A DNA stretch of 64,000 nt from Methanosarcina vacuolata Z-761 (GCF_000969905.1 NZ_CP009520.1:2108001-2172000); one strand, 5' to 3'; shown: positions 37,802 through 47,500, counted from the first letter of the stretch. Program-made: numbers and translations. Notes: generated from the letters alone by a model not told the origin.

Positions 37802-40800
37802 TTACAAAAGTACTTTTTCGCAGAATATTCTACTTTTTTTAGCTAGATCAGACATATCACGGTTTTGATGTATACAATGGGATACCAATGAGCTATGCAT
37901 GGTCATGAGTACCCAGACAAAAGCTTTATTTTTTGGATGCTCCGACCAATCTGTAATGCTTTCATAGTCATCATGAATTATCAAGAATGTAGGTGGTTGT
38001 TGCTGACCCCACGGTACATTACTGCCTGTAGCACTCGCAGGAAATCCTTCGGATAAAGAAACTTCCATATTACAGTTTTGTACTGCGTCGCTTCTTGTGA
38101 TCATTTGAAGCGAGAATCCCTTTTCTTTAATTTCCCCAAATTCTAAAATCGTTTTTTGGATATGATCCTTATTTGATATTAATATAAGAGAAAGAGACAT
38201 TGCCAAACGCTGAACAATAGAATCATCACTTAAACAAATAATTTGGACAATAATAGGTTGTTTCCAGTCAAGTCCAATCGTCCAAATTTTTTTACCATCA
38301 TGATGTGAACGATAATGTAGATGGTCTATCTTATGGGAGATATTTTTTGCTAACTCTTCAAGTTCATAGACTGAAAGCAATTCGTCACAAGACTGCTCAA
38401 TAGAAATTGCTAGTGAATTCAATATATTGCTAGACGAAGTTTCTTTAAGTTCAGAAATAAATAGACTTAGAGCTGATTTTAGATAATTGGTTCCATTTCT
38501 ATATTTAGTTCTTTTACAATAAGCAAGATAATTATACATAAAACAAGTAAATGACAAAAGGGTTCCTTGCTTCAGAAAAAGCTGTAATAAGTTTAGATAT
38601 TCTTCTTCGCTAACTTTATCATATTCGTCTGGGAAGCTCTCTATAAAATATTCAGTTTCACAATTATCACTTTCACTTAAAAAATTACATTTTAAACTTT
38701 GAGAAACACAATAAAAAGCGCGATCAAATTGGGCGAGTGAATTCCATAAGCTTGCTGCTTGGTCAAAGTTAGATACTGCATCATCCCATTGTCCAGCTTT
38801 CCCATAATGTATCCCTGAATTTTCATTACTTTTCGCAGCCTCTAGATAATCTCCTAAATCTGTATATGAACGAGCCATATAATTCAATGCTGAACCTATT
38901 TGTAGATAATCTCCTATCTTGTAATAAATATTGAGTGCATCTTTCCCAAATTTTATGGCTTCCTCATTAAACCCTTTTAATTGCTTTATTCTCGATAAAA
39001 GCATAAGAGCTCTAGCTTCTTGATTAAGGAACCCATTTTCTTTTGCTTTAATTAATGCTTCATTATATGCTCTTTCTGCATCGTCATATTTATGTTGGTC
39101 TCGTAGTGCATTTCCAAGGTTTATAATATTAATAGTCTCAGACTCAGTGATTCCAAGTTTTTGGCAAATTCTAATACATTCTTCTAAAACATTTTGAGCA
39201 GCCTCAGGATTTTCTTCACGCCTTTTTACCACAGCAAGATTATTTAACCCAGCAGCTTTTAGTCTTGGAAGATTTTTTGTGTTCGCTATCTCAATAATTT
39301 CCAACGCATACTTTTTTTGTAATTCGTTATCTCCAAGTTCACCAACACAACCGGCGAGATTCACAAGGCTTTTGTAGATTCCAGATTCATCATTTAGCTT
39401 AGTAAATAAATCGAAAGCTCTTTGTGATGCTTTAAACCCTTCTCTAAAACGGGATACTTGAATATAGGCATACCCAAGGTTTAGTTGAATAAAAGCCTCC
39501 TTAAAAATATCTTTCCCTTTATAGAACTCTAAAGCATTTTGATGAATAGAAATAGCTTTTTCTACGTCACCTTCTTCAATGAAGATCAAACTTGACCAAA
39601 TTCTAATAATTTCTATCCATTCACTTTCATTTAATTTGACAAATATTTCGAGTGAAATGTCTGCTTCACGTTTGGCATATTGATACTTTCCCATTTCTTG
39701 ATATACTTGTGCTAGTAAATACCTCGCGTGAGCTTCACCGTAATTATCGCCATTATCCAAAGTATACCTAATTTTGCATTGAAGAAATTCTTCTGCAAGT
39801 ATCCAATCTCCATGAAGAGATGCTGCAGTTGAACCTTCTATCAAATATTTTTCCACATTGGGGTTATTAGAGCGAAGAAGATGGAATGCAGTTGGCAAAA
39901 TCCATTGTTTTTTTATTGCATATTCGCTTAGGATCTGATGATAATGAATCGAGATATTATTCTTGTCAGCCGTTTCTAGAACATAATCTTTAAAATATGG
40001 GTGGAATATTTCGTAATATTGACCAGTTTGATTAATAATAGGAGATGCTAAATCAATGAGCTTTTTTGTCTCCATAATTGTTGATGTTACGCACTGTTGC
40101 GAATTTATTAATGTATGAATATCTAGTGTGTTAAGAAGTGAGTAACTATGTACAATAAAATTAATAATTTCTTGTTGTAGTGGTGAAAGTTCTTGCCATA
40201 TAATAGATTGATATTCTGCAAGGTCACTTGGATAAGGAATTACTTGTTTCTGAGTAAAATAATAAAGATACAAAGGATTGCCTTGAGAAGCTGTATATAG
40301 TTCTTGCAATTTTCCCGGAGGTAATTTTATGTTACTAATTTCTAGAAAAAGCCTAAACTCATCGTAATTAAATAATTCAACATCAAATTTTGGTATTTGT
40401 TGAAAAAGTTTAATTTCTTTAGAACGCGTTGCGTAAACAACACTACAATTGAATAAATCAAGTCCTAAAAGTAATTTTGCAACAATTGGATTTTGATCAA
40501 CATCATCAATGAGGATCAACTCAGAATTATTAGCAAGTTCCTGTTGAAGTGTAGCATATGCTTCATTCTCAGAAGGAAGAGATTCAGGGTTGCGGTTACG
40601 TCTCACTGAGAGATGATTTGCAATATAGGAAAAAACTTGTTGAGCAGTTTTATTTCTTAATGAAATATAAATCGCGTTAAGTTCTGAACCAAGTAGTCCC
40701 AACAAATACGTTTTCCCTGATCCAGGATCACCATATAAAACCAGAACCTTTTTTTGATTCAATTTCTCTTTAATTTGGTTTATTAAATTTTCGCGCTTCA

Positions 40801-41356
40801 ATATCGGTTTTTTATCCATTTCTTTACTTAGAACATCTAAGTTATTTTGGAGTACAGGTCTATCTTGTTGTTGGAAGGTATCTAAACCGAAAGATTCGGA
40901 TAAAAGCTGCATTAAATCATTTTTGAATATTTCAACTAATTCTTCGCTTGTTTTAAATGATTTGTAGCAAATATTTCCTTCATTACGGATACGCTGTAAA
41001 AGTTTCTCAAGATTAGGATCTCTTCCTTCTGTAGCCTCTTTTATATATACAAGACGCTTTTTTTGAGAACTAAGATTAAATTCGTCTTCTAATCCAGAGA
41101 TAGTCATTTTGGGAGAGATCCAGCCATAAGATTTCCAAAAAATACCAACATAGATATGACTTTGCTCAAGATATGCCCGATACACCTCCTGTGGATTGTC
41201 GGGACGTGCACCCACTTCAAAGAAGACAGGGTGAAGTTTAAGATCGATTATTGCATTCTTTATTGCCTCACGCTCTTCTTTGAGTTCTGTAATTGTAGAA
41301 CTAATAAAAACACGTACACGTTGATCTGGTGTTCGTATATTTATTCTTTCAATCAT
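37802..41356 (-). CDS. DUF4062 / STAND-type ATPase / TPR protein
   Basis: A ~1184-aa multidomain protein. DUF4062 is at residues ~13-150 (RVRVFISSTITELKEER, YVGIFWKSYGW, LEDEFNLS). A STAND/NB-ARC-like NTPase occupies ~185-470, with Walker A GDPGSGKT (~208) and Walker B LILIDDVDQ (~277). TPR-like helical repeats span ~520-950 (LNLGYAYIQVSRFREGF, NLAVVKRREENPEAA, NYMARSYTDLGDYLEA). The last ~200 residues are unrecognised. This is the sensor-NTPase-effector layout of NLR-like immune and signalling proteins. Start ATG 41356 is preferred over 41389; it follows the upstream gene by 14 bases, so they form an operon. AT-rich relative to flanks. Confidence 0.8.
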   Translation of the reverse strand: MIERINIRTPDQRVRVFISSTITELKEEREAIKNAIIDLKLHPVFFEVGARPDNPQEVYRAYLEQSHIYVGIFWKSYGWISPKMTISGLEDEFNLSSQKKRLVYIKEATEGRDPNLEKLLQRIRNEGNICYKSFKTSEELVEIFKNDLMQLLSESFGLDTFQQQDRPVLQNNLDVLSKEMDKKPILKRENLINQIKEKLNQKKVLVLYGDPGSGKTYLLGLLGSELNAIYISLRNKTAQQVFSYIANHLSVRRNRNPESLPSENEAYATLQQELANNSELILIDDVDQNPIVAKLLLGLDLFNCSVVYATRSKEIKLFQQIPKFDVELFNYDEFRLFLEISNIKLPPGKLQELYTASQGNPLYLYYFTQKQVIPYPSDLAEYQSIIWQELSPLQQEIINFIVHSYSLLNTLDIHTLINSQQCVTSTIMETKKLIDLASPIINQTGQYYEIFHPYFKDYVLETADKNNISIHYHQILSEYAIKKQWILPTAFHLLRSNNPNVEKYLIEGSTAASLHGDWILAEEFLQCKIRYTLDNGDNYGEAHARYLLAQVYQEMGKYQYAKREADISLEIFVKLNESEWIEIIRIWSSLIFIEEGDVEKAISIHQNALEFYKGKDIFKEAFIQLNLGYAYIQVSRFREGFKASQRAFDLFTKLNDESGIYKSLVNLAGCVGELGDNELQKKYALEIIEIANTKNLPRLKAAGLNNLAVVKRREENPEAAQNVLEECIRICQKLGITESETINIINLGNALRDQHKYDDAERAYNEALIKAKENGFLNQEARALMLLSRIKQLKGFNEEAIKFGKDALNIYYKIGDYLQIGSALNYMARSYTDLGDYLEAAKSNENSGIHYGKAGQWDDAVSNFDQAASLWNSLAQFDRAFYCVSQSLKCNFLSESDNCETEYFIESFPDEYDKVSEEEYLNLLQLFLKQGTLLSFTCFMYNYLAYCKRTKYRNGTNYLKSALSLFISELKETSSSNILNSLAISIEQSCDELLSVYELEELAKNISHKIDHLHYRSHHDGKKIWTIGLDWKQPIIVQIICLSDDSIVQRLAMSLSLILISNKDHIQKTILEFGEIKEKGFSLQMITRSDAVQNCNMEVSLSEGFPASATGSNVPWGQQQPPTFLIIHDDYESITDWSEHPKNKAFVWVLMTMHSSLVSHCIHQNRDMSDLAKKSRIFCEKVLL

Positions 41357-41370
41357 GTTTTTCCCTATGA

Positions 41371-42483
41371 TCACTTGTTTGACAAACAAAGCCTTATGAG
41401 TTCACTTTGTGTCTCTTCTGGACTCAGATTCTGTTTTGGTAAATTTGTGTGATCTAAATAACAAATTAACTCAAAGGAATCTGCTTTAATTTGTTCACAT
41501 ATCTCTGAGATTAATAAAAAGTCCAGAGATGGATAAGACAGGGATATATCTTCAAAGTTGTAACACAAATATTTTAATACCTCTATTTGGACCTTATCCT
41601 TTTGTTGTTTATTTGAGAGGTTTGTATCTTTATCAAAAAGCTCGGGAACTCTGTATTTTAATATAATGTTACATGTAGCTTGATAGATCTGCCAATCGTA
41701 GTAACCCTTTTCATTAAGTTGATTCTTCATCTGGAGAAATTTAAAATTAAATCTTAAATATTCTAGTGAAACAGGAAAAAAACGACTTAGTTGAGTTTCT
41801 CTCCGTTTATAAATCTCTATTAGATCCGTTTTTGCTTCAAGAGGAGTTTGAAATGGTTTTTCAAGATCATTACTCTTACAAGACTGAAGCAAAAGAGATT
41901 CCATAGTTTGCTCTGAAATCTCGTTTTCTTTATAAAAGTTCACTCTTTTTTTTATTATTCCCAAGTCCAAAATTGATCCATAGTTCAGGGTCCCAGGTGC
42001 TAAAACAAAATTCAATGCCTCCACTACAGATTTAAAGTGAGTATAACTTCCGCTTATATTTGAAAATTTTTTAAAAAAACCAGTTGCCACTACAATTGGT
42101 TCTATATCAGAAGCATATATTTTAGGTATTGAGCGATTAATAATTTGTTGAAGATCTGGATAAACACAGACACCATAATCTCCCGTTTCGAATTCAATAA
42201 AACTAATAGCTATTGCATCTCCATCTTTAGATTCGTAACACCAACTGTTAAAGCGTGAAAAGCATTCTTCCGCTAAATTTTCATCGTTGAACATCATTAT
42301 TAAAAGTGGAGCATTTGATAAATTCCCAAATTGAGGGACGTAACCATAGCCAAGAGCTATAAATCCATCTCTTAATAATCTTGGAAACTCCATATCTCCT
42401 ATTATCATTAACCTTGGCTTAATGCCATAATCGTATCCTACTGAACTTTCCACAACAATTCCTTCTATTTTTAAAACTTCCAA
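41371..42483 (-). CDS. unrecognised 370-aa partner of the STAND protein
   Basis: A soluble 370-aa protein with no family I can name. The N-terminal half is alpha/beta (RLMIIGDMEFPRLLRDGF, GDAIAISFIEFETGDYGVCV, IEPIVVATGFFKKF); the C-terminal half is helical and charged (IEIYKRRETQLSRFFPVSLE, IYQATCNIILKYRVPELF). No signal peptide, membrane segment or catalytic motif is evident. It precedes the STAND gene by a few bases on the same strand, so it probably works with it as sensor, regulator or effector. Upstream lie two palindromic repeats that could be its operators. Confidence 0.7.
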   Translation of the reverse strand: MEVLKIEGIVVESSVGYDYGIKPRLMIIGDMEFPRLLRDGFIALGYGYVPQFGNLSNAPLLIMMFNDENLAEECFSRFNSWCYESKDGDAIAISFIEFETGDYGVCVYPDLQQIINRSIPKIYASDIEPIVVATGFFKKFSNISGSYTHFKSVVEALNFVLAPGTLNYGSILDLGIIKKRVNFYKENEISEQTMESLLLQSCKSNDLEKPFQTPLEAKTDLIEIYKRRETQLSRFFPVSLEYLRFNFKFLQMKNQLNEKGYYDWQIYQATCNIILKYRVPELFDKDTNLSNKQQKDKVQIEVLKYLCYNFEDISLSYPSLDFLLISEICEQIKADSFELICYLDHTNLPKQNLSPEETQSELIRLCLSNK

Positions 42484-42585
42484 TGTAGCTTCAAAAAAAA
42501 TCGATTCTTTTTTTTGTAAAAGGATATGAGAAAATATATACTTTTTAAATAAAAAATATTACGTTTTCAATTGAAGCTAAGAATT

Positions 42586-42614
42586 TGCACAGGTTTTATT
42601 GTAAAACTTGTGTA
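42586..42614. promoter_or_regulatory. palindromic operator candidate 1
   Basis: CACAGGTTTTA-TTG-TAAAACTTGTG, a 25-bp palindrome with one mismatch, ~105-130 bp upstream of the 370-aa gene. It shares TGCACAGGTTTTA with site 2, 85 bp away. Confidence 0.5.
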
Positions 42615-42670
42615 TTTTATCCGCTTTTAACCCAATTTTTACATTAAAACGGTACGAAAAACGTAGGAAA

Positions 42671-42694
42671 TGCACAGGTTTTAGTAAAACCTCA
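42671..42694. promoter_or_regulatory. palindromic operator candidate 2
   Basis: TGCACAGGTTTTA-G-TAAAACCT, a perfect 8-bp half-site palindrome with the same 13-base left half as site 1. The same orientation suggests a repressor binding twice in this promoter region. Confidence 0.5.
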
Positions 42695-43157
42695 TTATTT
42701 GTGTATATTTGAGACACTCATAAAAAATCCCATTTGTCTAACTTCCATAATGTTTTATGTAGAAAAGAATATGAGTGCCCAGGTACCTGCCGCAAGTATG
42801 ATGAAATCGAAAGGTAAAATAAACAAGTTCAACTGAGCAGTTACAAAGAAACTAAACCATCTGTTAGGGTACAAAAATGAAAATGTGTCTTTTCACTTTT
42901 GGAGAACGTTAGAACTTGTCTTTAACAGCTTCTTGATTTCTACTTAAATTTAAAAATTGAGCGAAACAGACATGGACTATCTGCGAACACTGAGACTGAA
43001 GGAATACAAATGATTATAACTGGTTCTACACGCGCACAAATTTAACTTGAATAAAACCACAATTACAGTGCGCCTCAATGCGAAATCTATCGCGTTGTCA
43101 AGTTAACTGCAGATTCGAAAAAGAAAAGGCTCAATTTACTCTTCTCCACCTATCTTA
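42695..43157. other. gap between the low-GC island and the sulfatase block
   Basis: About 460 bp with no convincing gene or repeat. Base composition shifts here from strongly AT-rich to the more balanced sulfatase block. Confidence 0.4.
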
Positions 43158-43685
43158 TCAATCGTGGGCCATCTGATCGAGCGCAGCTGCAATCGCCAGG
43201 ATAAGCGCACTGTCCTGTCCGGGCTCAATCTCCACACCATAGGTATCTCTTACCCGGAACCATCTTTTTGATACCTCGGCGACTTTTTCCCTCCCGGCTT
43301 CAATCTTATACTCATGGTCAAGAATATTGCCCTGGACCTCCATTTCAGGCCCATCTGCTACTTCAACTTTCCAGCGGTCGCGAAGAGGTGAGATCAGGGC
43401 TTTTTTGATCGTTGCGACTGTTTTCCCATCCGCATCCTGGAGGTCCATCGTATCTTTTATCCTGAGAAGCTTCTCCTGGAGTTTATATACCTCATTACCC
43501 TGTACATCCTTGATAATCAGGGTGTTGCGTAGGCGGAGAGCTTTGCCGTCCACATAAAATTCCCTCTCCCCAGCTTCGTTTTCTATCCAGTAGTCGTCTC
43601 CTATGGAAACAAGTTTTTCGTGCATTTTGTAGCGTTGTATGCTTTCTTCTCCACGGCCTCTGAGACCGCCCATGATTCGTCTCAT
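43158..43685 (-). CDS. LURP-one-related (LOR, YxjI-type) protein
   Basis: A 175-aa all-beta protein of the LOR/tubby-like fold. Characteristic segments are YKMHEKLVSIGDDYWIENE, FYVDGKALRLRNTLIIKD, VYKLQEKLLRIKDTM and ISPLRDRWKVEV. Members are thought to bind phospholipid or act as scramblase-like proteins; archaeal function is unknown. Start ATG 43685 has GGAGTGAT 5 bases upstream. It follows sulfatase 1 by about 50 bp in the same direction and may share its transcript. Confidence 0.85.
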   Translation of the reverse strand: MRRIMGGLRGRGEESIQRYKMHEKLVSIGDDYWIENEAGEREFYVDGKALRLRNTLIIKDVQGNEVYKLQEKLLRIKDTMDLQDADGKTVATIKKALISPLRDRWKVEVADGPEMEVQGNILDHEYKIEAGREKVAEVSKRWFRVRDTYGVEIEPGQDSALILAIAAALDQMAHD

Positions 43686-43737
43686 CAATAATCACTCCTT
43701 TTCCTGCAGATTTTTATTTCAAATAAAGCTTTAACCT

Positions 43738-45228
43738 TCAGTTGCTCCCGATTCCCTGCACAAGCTTTTCCATTATCCTGTCAACGGTAAAGCTTGCTGC
43801 TTTCTGGCGTGGAGGGAATTCTTTAAACGTTGCCAGGAAGTCTCCCACAATTCCCTGAGCAGGAACAACCATGAAGGCGTGGTCGAGAAGCCAGTCGTAG
43901 TAAGTATTAGAGGTCTGATCTGCTCTTTCATATGGGTCGGTACGCAGATTGAATATTTTTGGTACGCGCAGCGGAACAAAAGGTTCAGCCCAGACCAGGA
44001 GCGTACCGGCAGCACGCTGCTCCAAAAAGACCATTTTCCAGTTGTCGTATCTCAAAGCCACCAGGTCTCCATCGTCTGAGAAGTAAAAGAACGCAATACG
44101 TGGAGATTTTTCTTCCTTTCCGGTCAGATAGGGCAGCAGATTATAGCCATCAAGATGCACTTTGAAAGTTTTGTCTATTGCTTTGTGGCCTCTTTTAAGC
44201 TTCTCCTTAATATCCGGCTCTCCGGCTGCTGCAAGCAAAGTGGGCAGCCAGTCCAGGTGGCTTACAATCTCATTAGAAATTGTGCCTGCCGGGATCTTGC
44301 CAGGCCAGCGCATTACCTCAGGAACACGGAAAGCTCCCTCCCAGCAGGAGTTTTTCTCGTTGCGGAACGGAGTCATAGCTGCATCGGGCCAGGAGTTCAT
44401 ATGTGGTCCGTTGTCCGTGCTGTAGAGAACAATGGTATTATCGGCAATGCCGATTTCGTCCAGCAAATCAAGCAGCACGCCTACCTGCCGATCATGCTCA
44501 ATCATGGCATCATGATATGCGGATTGCCAGCGCCCCGACTGTCCTCGTATCCTGTCAGGGATGTGGGTCCTGAAATGCATTCTTGTGGTATTGAACCAGA
44601 CAAAGAACGGCTTTTCCGCCTCATGCTGACGTTTAATAAAATCGATGGCTGCATCCAGAAATTCCTGGTCTACGTCTTCCATTCTTTTTTTGGTCAATGG
44701 ACCGGTATCCTCGATGCGGCCGTCGGCATAGCTATGGATTACGCCCCTGGGACCATAGTTCTTTCTGAAATTAGGAAAATCTTTTTCAGGTGGATAATCG
44801 CGTTTTTCAGGTTCTTCTTCAGCATTCAGGTGGTAGAGATTGCCAAAGAACTCGTCAAAACCGTGGTTTGTGGGCAGGTATTCGTCCCGATCTCCGAAAT
44901 GGTTCTTTCCAAACTGACTTGTGGAATAACCCAGAGGTTTCAGCAGTTCGGCAATTGTCGGGTCTTCGGAATGAAGTCCCATCTTAGCTCCGGGCATTCC
45001 CACCTTACTCAGTCCGGTACGGAAGGCGCTCTGGCCGGTGATAAACGAAGCTCTTCCGGCAGTACAACTCTGCTCCCCGTAAGAGTCCGTAAATCTGATA
45101 CCTTCGTTTGCTATCCGGTCAATGTTTGGTGTTCTGTATCCCATCAGCCCGTCGCTGTAGCAGCTCAGGTTGGTAATTCCGATGTCATCTCCCCAGATGA
45201 CCAGTATGTTTGGTTTCTTTTCTGTCAT
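43738..45228 (-). CDS. Cys-type sulfatase (arylsulfatase A family), sulfatase 1
   Basis: A 496-aa alkaline-phosphatase-superfamily sulfatase. Metal ligands are in ILVIWGDDIGITN (Asp pair ~14-15); the modification site SCTAGR places the formylglycine precursor at C55; a further metal-site motif is YSTDNGPHMNSWPDA. There is no signal peptide, so it may act in the cytoplasm. Start ATG 45228 has GGGGGG 7 bases upstream; the frame continues upstream to 45489 but that part is not conserved sequence. The upstream maturase at 45380-46696 can activate it. A copy of its promoter lies at 36236-36430. Bacterial origin is likely. Confidence 0.92.
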   Translation of the reverse strand: MTEKKPNILVIWGDDIGITNLSCYSDGLMGYRTPNIDRIANEGIRFTDSYGEQSCTAGRASFITGQSAFRTGLSKVGMPGAKMGLHSEDPTIAELLKPLGYSTSQFGKNHFGDRDEYLPTNHGFDEFFGNLYHLNAEEEPEKRDYPPEKDFPNFRKNYGPRGVIHSYADGRIEDTGPLTKKRMEDVDQEFLDAAIDFIKRQHEAEKPFFVWFNTTRMHFRTHIPDRIRGQSGRWQSAYHDAMIEHDRQVGVLLDLLDEIGIADNTIVLYSTDNGPHMNSWPDAAMTPFRNEKNSCWEGAFRVPEVMRWPGKIPAGTISNEIVSHLDWLPTLLAAAGEPDIKEKLKRGHKAIDKTFKVHLDGYNLLPYLTGKEEKSPRIAFFYFSDDGDLVALRYDNWKMVFLEQRAAGTLLVWAEPFVPLRVPKIFNLRTDPYERADQTSNTYYDWLLDHAFMVVPAQGIVGDFLATFKEFPPRQKAASFTVDRIMEKLVQGIGSN

Positions 45229-45379
45229 TCTTAACCCCCCAAATAAATTGGTTGATATCTCACTCGGCAATTTAAAGCAACCTTCCGCAGTTTGAGAGAT
45301 AAATTTAATTTTTTTCTTCGCTATACCCCATTTTTTCACAATCGTATAATTGATCCAGACTACGTCTGAACCCTTTGCT

Positions 45380-46696
45380 TTATCTGATTCTCGTCTCCCC
45401 TTTCGCATTATTTTTCCTGAGACCATGACAGCGTTTAAACTTTCGGCCGCTGCCGCAGGGACAAGGGTCGTTTCTTCCGGCTCTTGCAAAAGCCTCTTCC
45501 AGAGCCAGGATTTTCATCACTTCTGTTGCCGGATAACCCCTGCGTATAAGACCTGCCAGGATCTGCATCGGAAAGTCGATATGCCGGAAGAAAGCTTTCA
45601 AGCCCTCGCATAGGTAGTTAAGTCCGGGTTCCCCAGCAGGAGTTGTAAGGAAGCGGTTTTTAGGGCATTCTCCCCTGCAGGCAAAGAGCACCTCACATTC
45701 CCGGCATACCTGCGGGAGAGTGTTGCTTTTGTCCTGCCCGAACCTGTACTGCTTTTCCGAAGCAGCAAGCTCAGAAATCTCATTTTCCAGAATATTGCCA
45801 AGCAGGTAGTCCGGTTCCACAAAATGGTCGCATGAGTAAAGATCGCCATTGTGTTCCAGAACAAGCCCAATACCGCACATTTCCTCAAAAACGCACATGC
45901 CTGAAGGAAGCCCCAGCCATCTGCGCGCAGAAGCTTCAAAAGTCTGCACGAATACCTTTCCCACATCGTTTCTTACCCACTCGTCAAAAATACGGTTCAA
46001 GAAACTGCCAAACTGCTCTGGCTGCACAGAACGGTCCGAAACTGTGTCTCCTCTCTGGTAAAGAGTATGCCCCTCTTCATTGATTCGCTCTACAACCGGA
46101 ATAAACTGCATCCAGTCTGTCCCTGCTTCATCCCGAAGGAAGTGGTAGACTTCAAGCGGATAATTGGCGTTGACCCTATTTACTGTGGTCAGGACATTGT
46201 ATTCAACACCGTGTTTTTGCAGCAGTCGAAGCCCCTTCATGACCTGGTCGAAAGTTCCATTCCCCCTTTTATCCACCCGATAGACGTCGTGCAATTCACG
46301 AGGACCGTCGATGCTGAGCCCTATGAGAAAATTGTTTTCCTTAAAAAACCGGCACCATTCGTCGTCCAGCAGCGTGCCGTTTGTCTGCATCGTATTTTCG
46401 AAAGTCATCCCCGGTTTTCTGTACTTTTCCTGCAGTTCGATTGCACGCCGGTAAAAGTCTATTCCCATCAGAGTAGGTTCCCCTCCCTGCCAGGCGACAG
46501 TTACCTGCGAGCTGTGGTGGGCTTCGATAAGCTGCCGGATGTAGTTTTCCAGAACTTCATCTGACATGCGGAACCTGCTGCCTGGATAAAGCAGCTCTTT
46601 GTCCAGAAAAAAACAGTAGGAACAAGCCAGATTACAGATCGCTCCTGTTGGCTTTGCCAGTATATGAATTCTGGGAGGCAGGTAGTTTTGTGCCAT
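45380..46696 (-). CDS. anaerobic sulfatase-maturating radical SAM enzyme (anSME)
   Basis: A 438-aa radical-SAM/SPASM enzyme that oxidises a sulfatase Cys or Ser to formylglycine without oxygen. The radical cluster CNLACSYC is at C21/C25/C28, VAWQGGEPTLMG follows, and auxiliary-cluster cysteines include CVFEEMCGIG and CRECEVLFACRGECPKN. The C-terminus adds a SEC-C zinc motif (NDPCPCGSGRKFKRCHG), unusual for the core enzyme. Start ATG 46696 gives MAQNYLPPRIHILAKP; a weak AGAGAG precedes it. It lies 150 bp upstream of sulfatase 1. Confidence 0.92.
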   Translation of the reverse strand: MAQNYLPPRIHILAKPTGAICNLACSYCFFLDKELLYPGSRFRMSDEVLENYIRQLIEAHHSSQVTVAWQGGEPTLMGIDFYRRAIELQEKYRKPGMTFENTMQTNGTLLDDEWCRFFKENNFLIGLSIDGPRELHDVYRVDKRGNGTFDQVMKGLRLLQKHGVEYNVLTTVNRVNANYPLEVYHFLRDEAGTDWMQFIPVVERINEEGHTLYQRGDTVSDRSVQPEQFGSFLNRIFDEWVRNDVGKVFVQTFEASARRWLGLPSGMCVFEEMCGIGLVLEHNGDLYSCDHFVEPDYLLGNILENEISELAASEKQYRFGQDKSNTLPQVCRECEVLFACRGECPKNRFLTTPAGEPGLNYLCEGLKAFFRHIDFPMQILAGLIRRGYPATEVMKILALEEAFARAGRNDPCPCGSGRKFKRCHGLRKNNAKGETRIR

Positions 46697-46797
46697 TCTA
46701 ACTCTCTTATCAGGTTTATTTTCAGTCCATTCTGTAAACACTTTGTACTCATAGCCTGACAGATCATGTGTAAGGGGTATTGATCTGCCAGGCTGTA
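46692..46797 (-). repeat. anSME leader repeat, copy 1
   Basis: The start codon and ~100 bp leader of the maturase. It is repeated at 49320-49440, including the codons for MAQ/K, and more weakly at 48765-48840. This indicates segmental duplication within the sulfatase/MscS block. Confidence 0.7.
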
Positions 46798-46853
46798 TAT
46801 TCCACCATGAGCCAGCGAAGCAATCGTCGTCGTGTCACCCTGTTAGCCAGTAG

Positions 46854-47015
46854 TCACTTCACCAGCTCGATTTCCCTCGAAGGCAAGATCAGGTATTTAC
46901 CGCCCGCACCCCTGTCCAGACCGACGATCCCCAAATCGGTGGCATAGCGGAAAGAGCCGAAAATAACTTGCCTCATAAACTGGCAATACGGATCTTTGCT
47001 TACAAAAAATTTTTG
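46854..47015 (-). pseudogene. C-terminal fragment resembling a DUF1254-type protein
   Basis: The minus strand encodes a frame ending in FRYATDLGIVGLDRGAGGKY and LILPSREIELVK before a stop. The D.G.GGKYLILP pattern resembles bacterial DUF1254 proteins. No upstream part is present. A remnant, at low confidence for the family. Confidence 0.35.
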
Positions 47016-47029
47016 TAGCTATTTTTCAA

Positions 47030-47500
47030 CAGACTATTCTGGAGAAGCAATTTCAGATTTGTAGACTTTTTAACAGTGGATAGTCCAGGGATAATTTTGT
47101 TTGTGACCGAAAAGCAATGAATTTGGTATTCTTCGCCTTCCCGCGCAGAACTTACTGAACCCTGACATCGGGCCGCAACCGTTTTGATTCGAACGGAAAA
47201 ATAGTATTTTACTCTCTCTTTTTTCCCGCATCCTTTCAAGCTAGCTGATGAAAACCTGTCAGGTGACTGAATTATAATGTCAAAGATGACATTCCAGGCC
47301 CGCACCCGACTAATTTTGAGACTATCTGCCTTCCCCATCCATTACTGAACTGCGATATTTACCCCCAAGTTTGCAGTCCGATAATCGCAGTTGTATATTT
47401 AAATTTTTATGTATATGAGTTTTATGTGTAGTTTAGTATACTTCTTACTCAATTTTATTGGGTTCCCTGGCATAGAGTGCAAGGTTCCATAGAAATGCAA
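47030..47500 (-). promoter_or_regulatory. duplicated upstream region, copy 1
   Basis: Parts of this gene-free stretch match 56010-56400: CTGGAGAAG...GTCCAGGGATAATTT, and ACTGAACTGCGATAT(T/C)(T/C)ACCCCCA ... TGTATATTTAAATTTTTATG. A weaker copy lies at 52118-52297. Each lies just beyond an MscS 3' end and upstream of a minus-strand gene, so it is likely a repeated promoter region with an AT-rich TATA-like core. Confidence 0.5.

Noticed and set aside
44155-45234. 359-codon plus-strand ORF opposite sulfatase 1
   Set aside because: An antisense shadow of a clear sulfatase gene; no RBS or domain.
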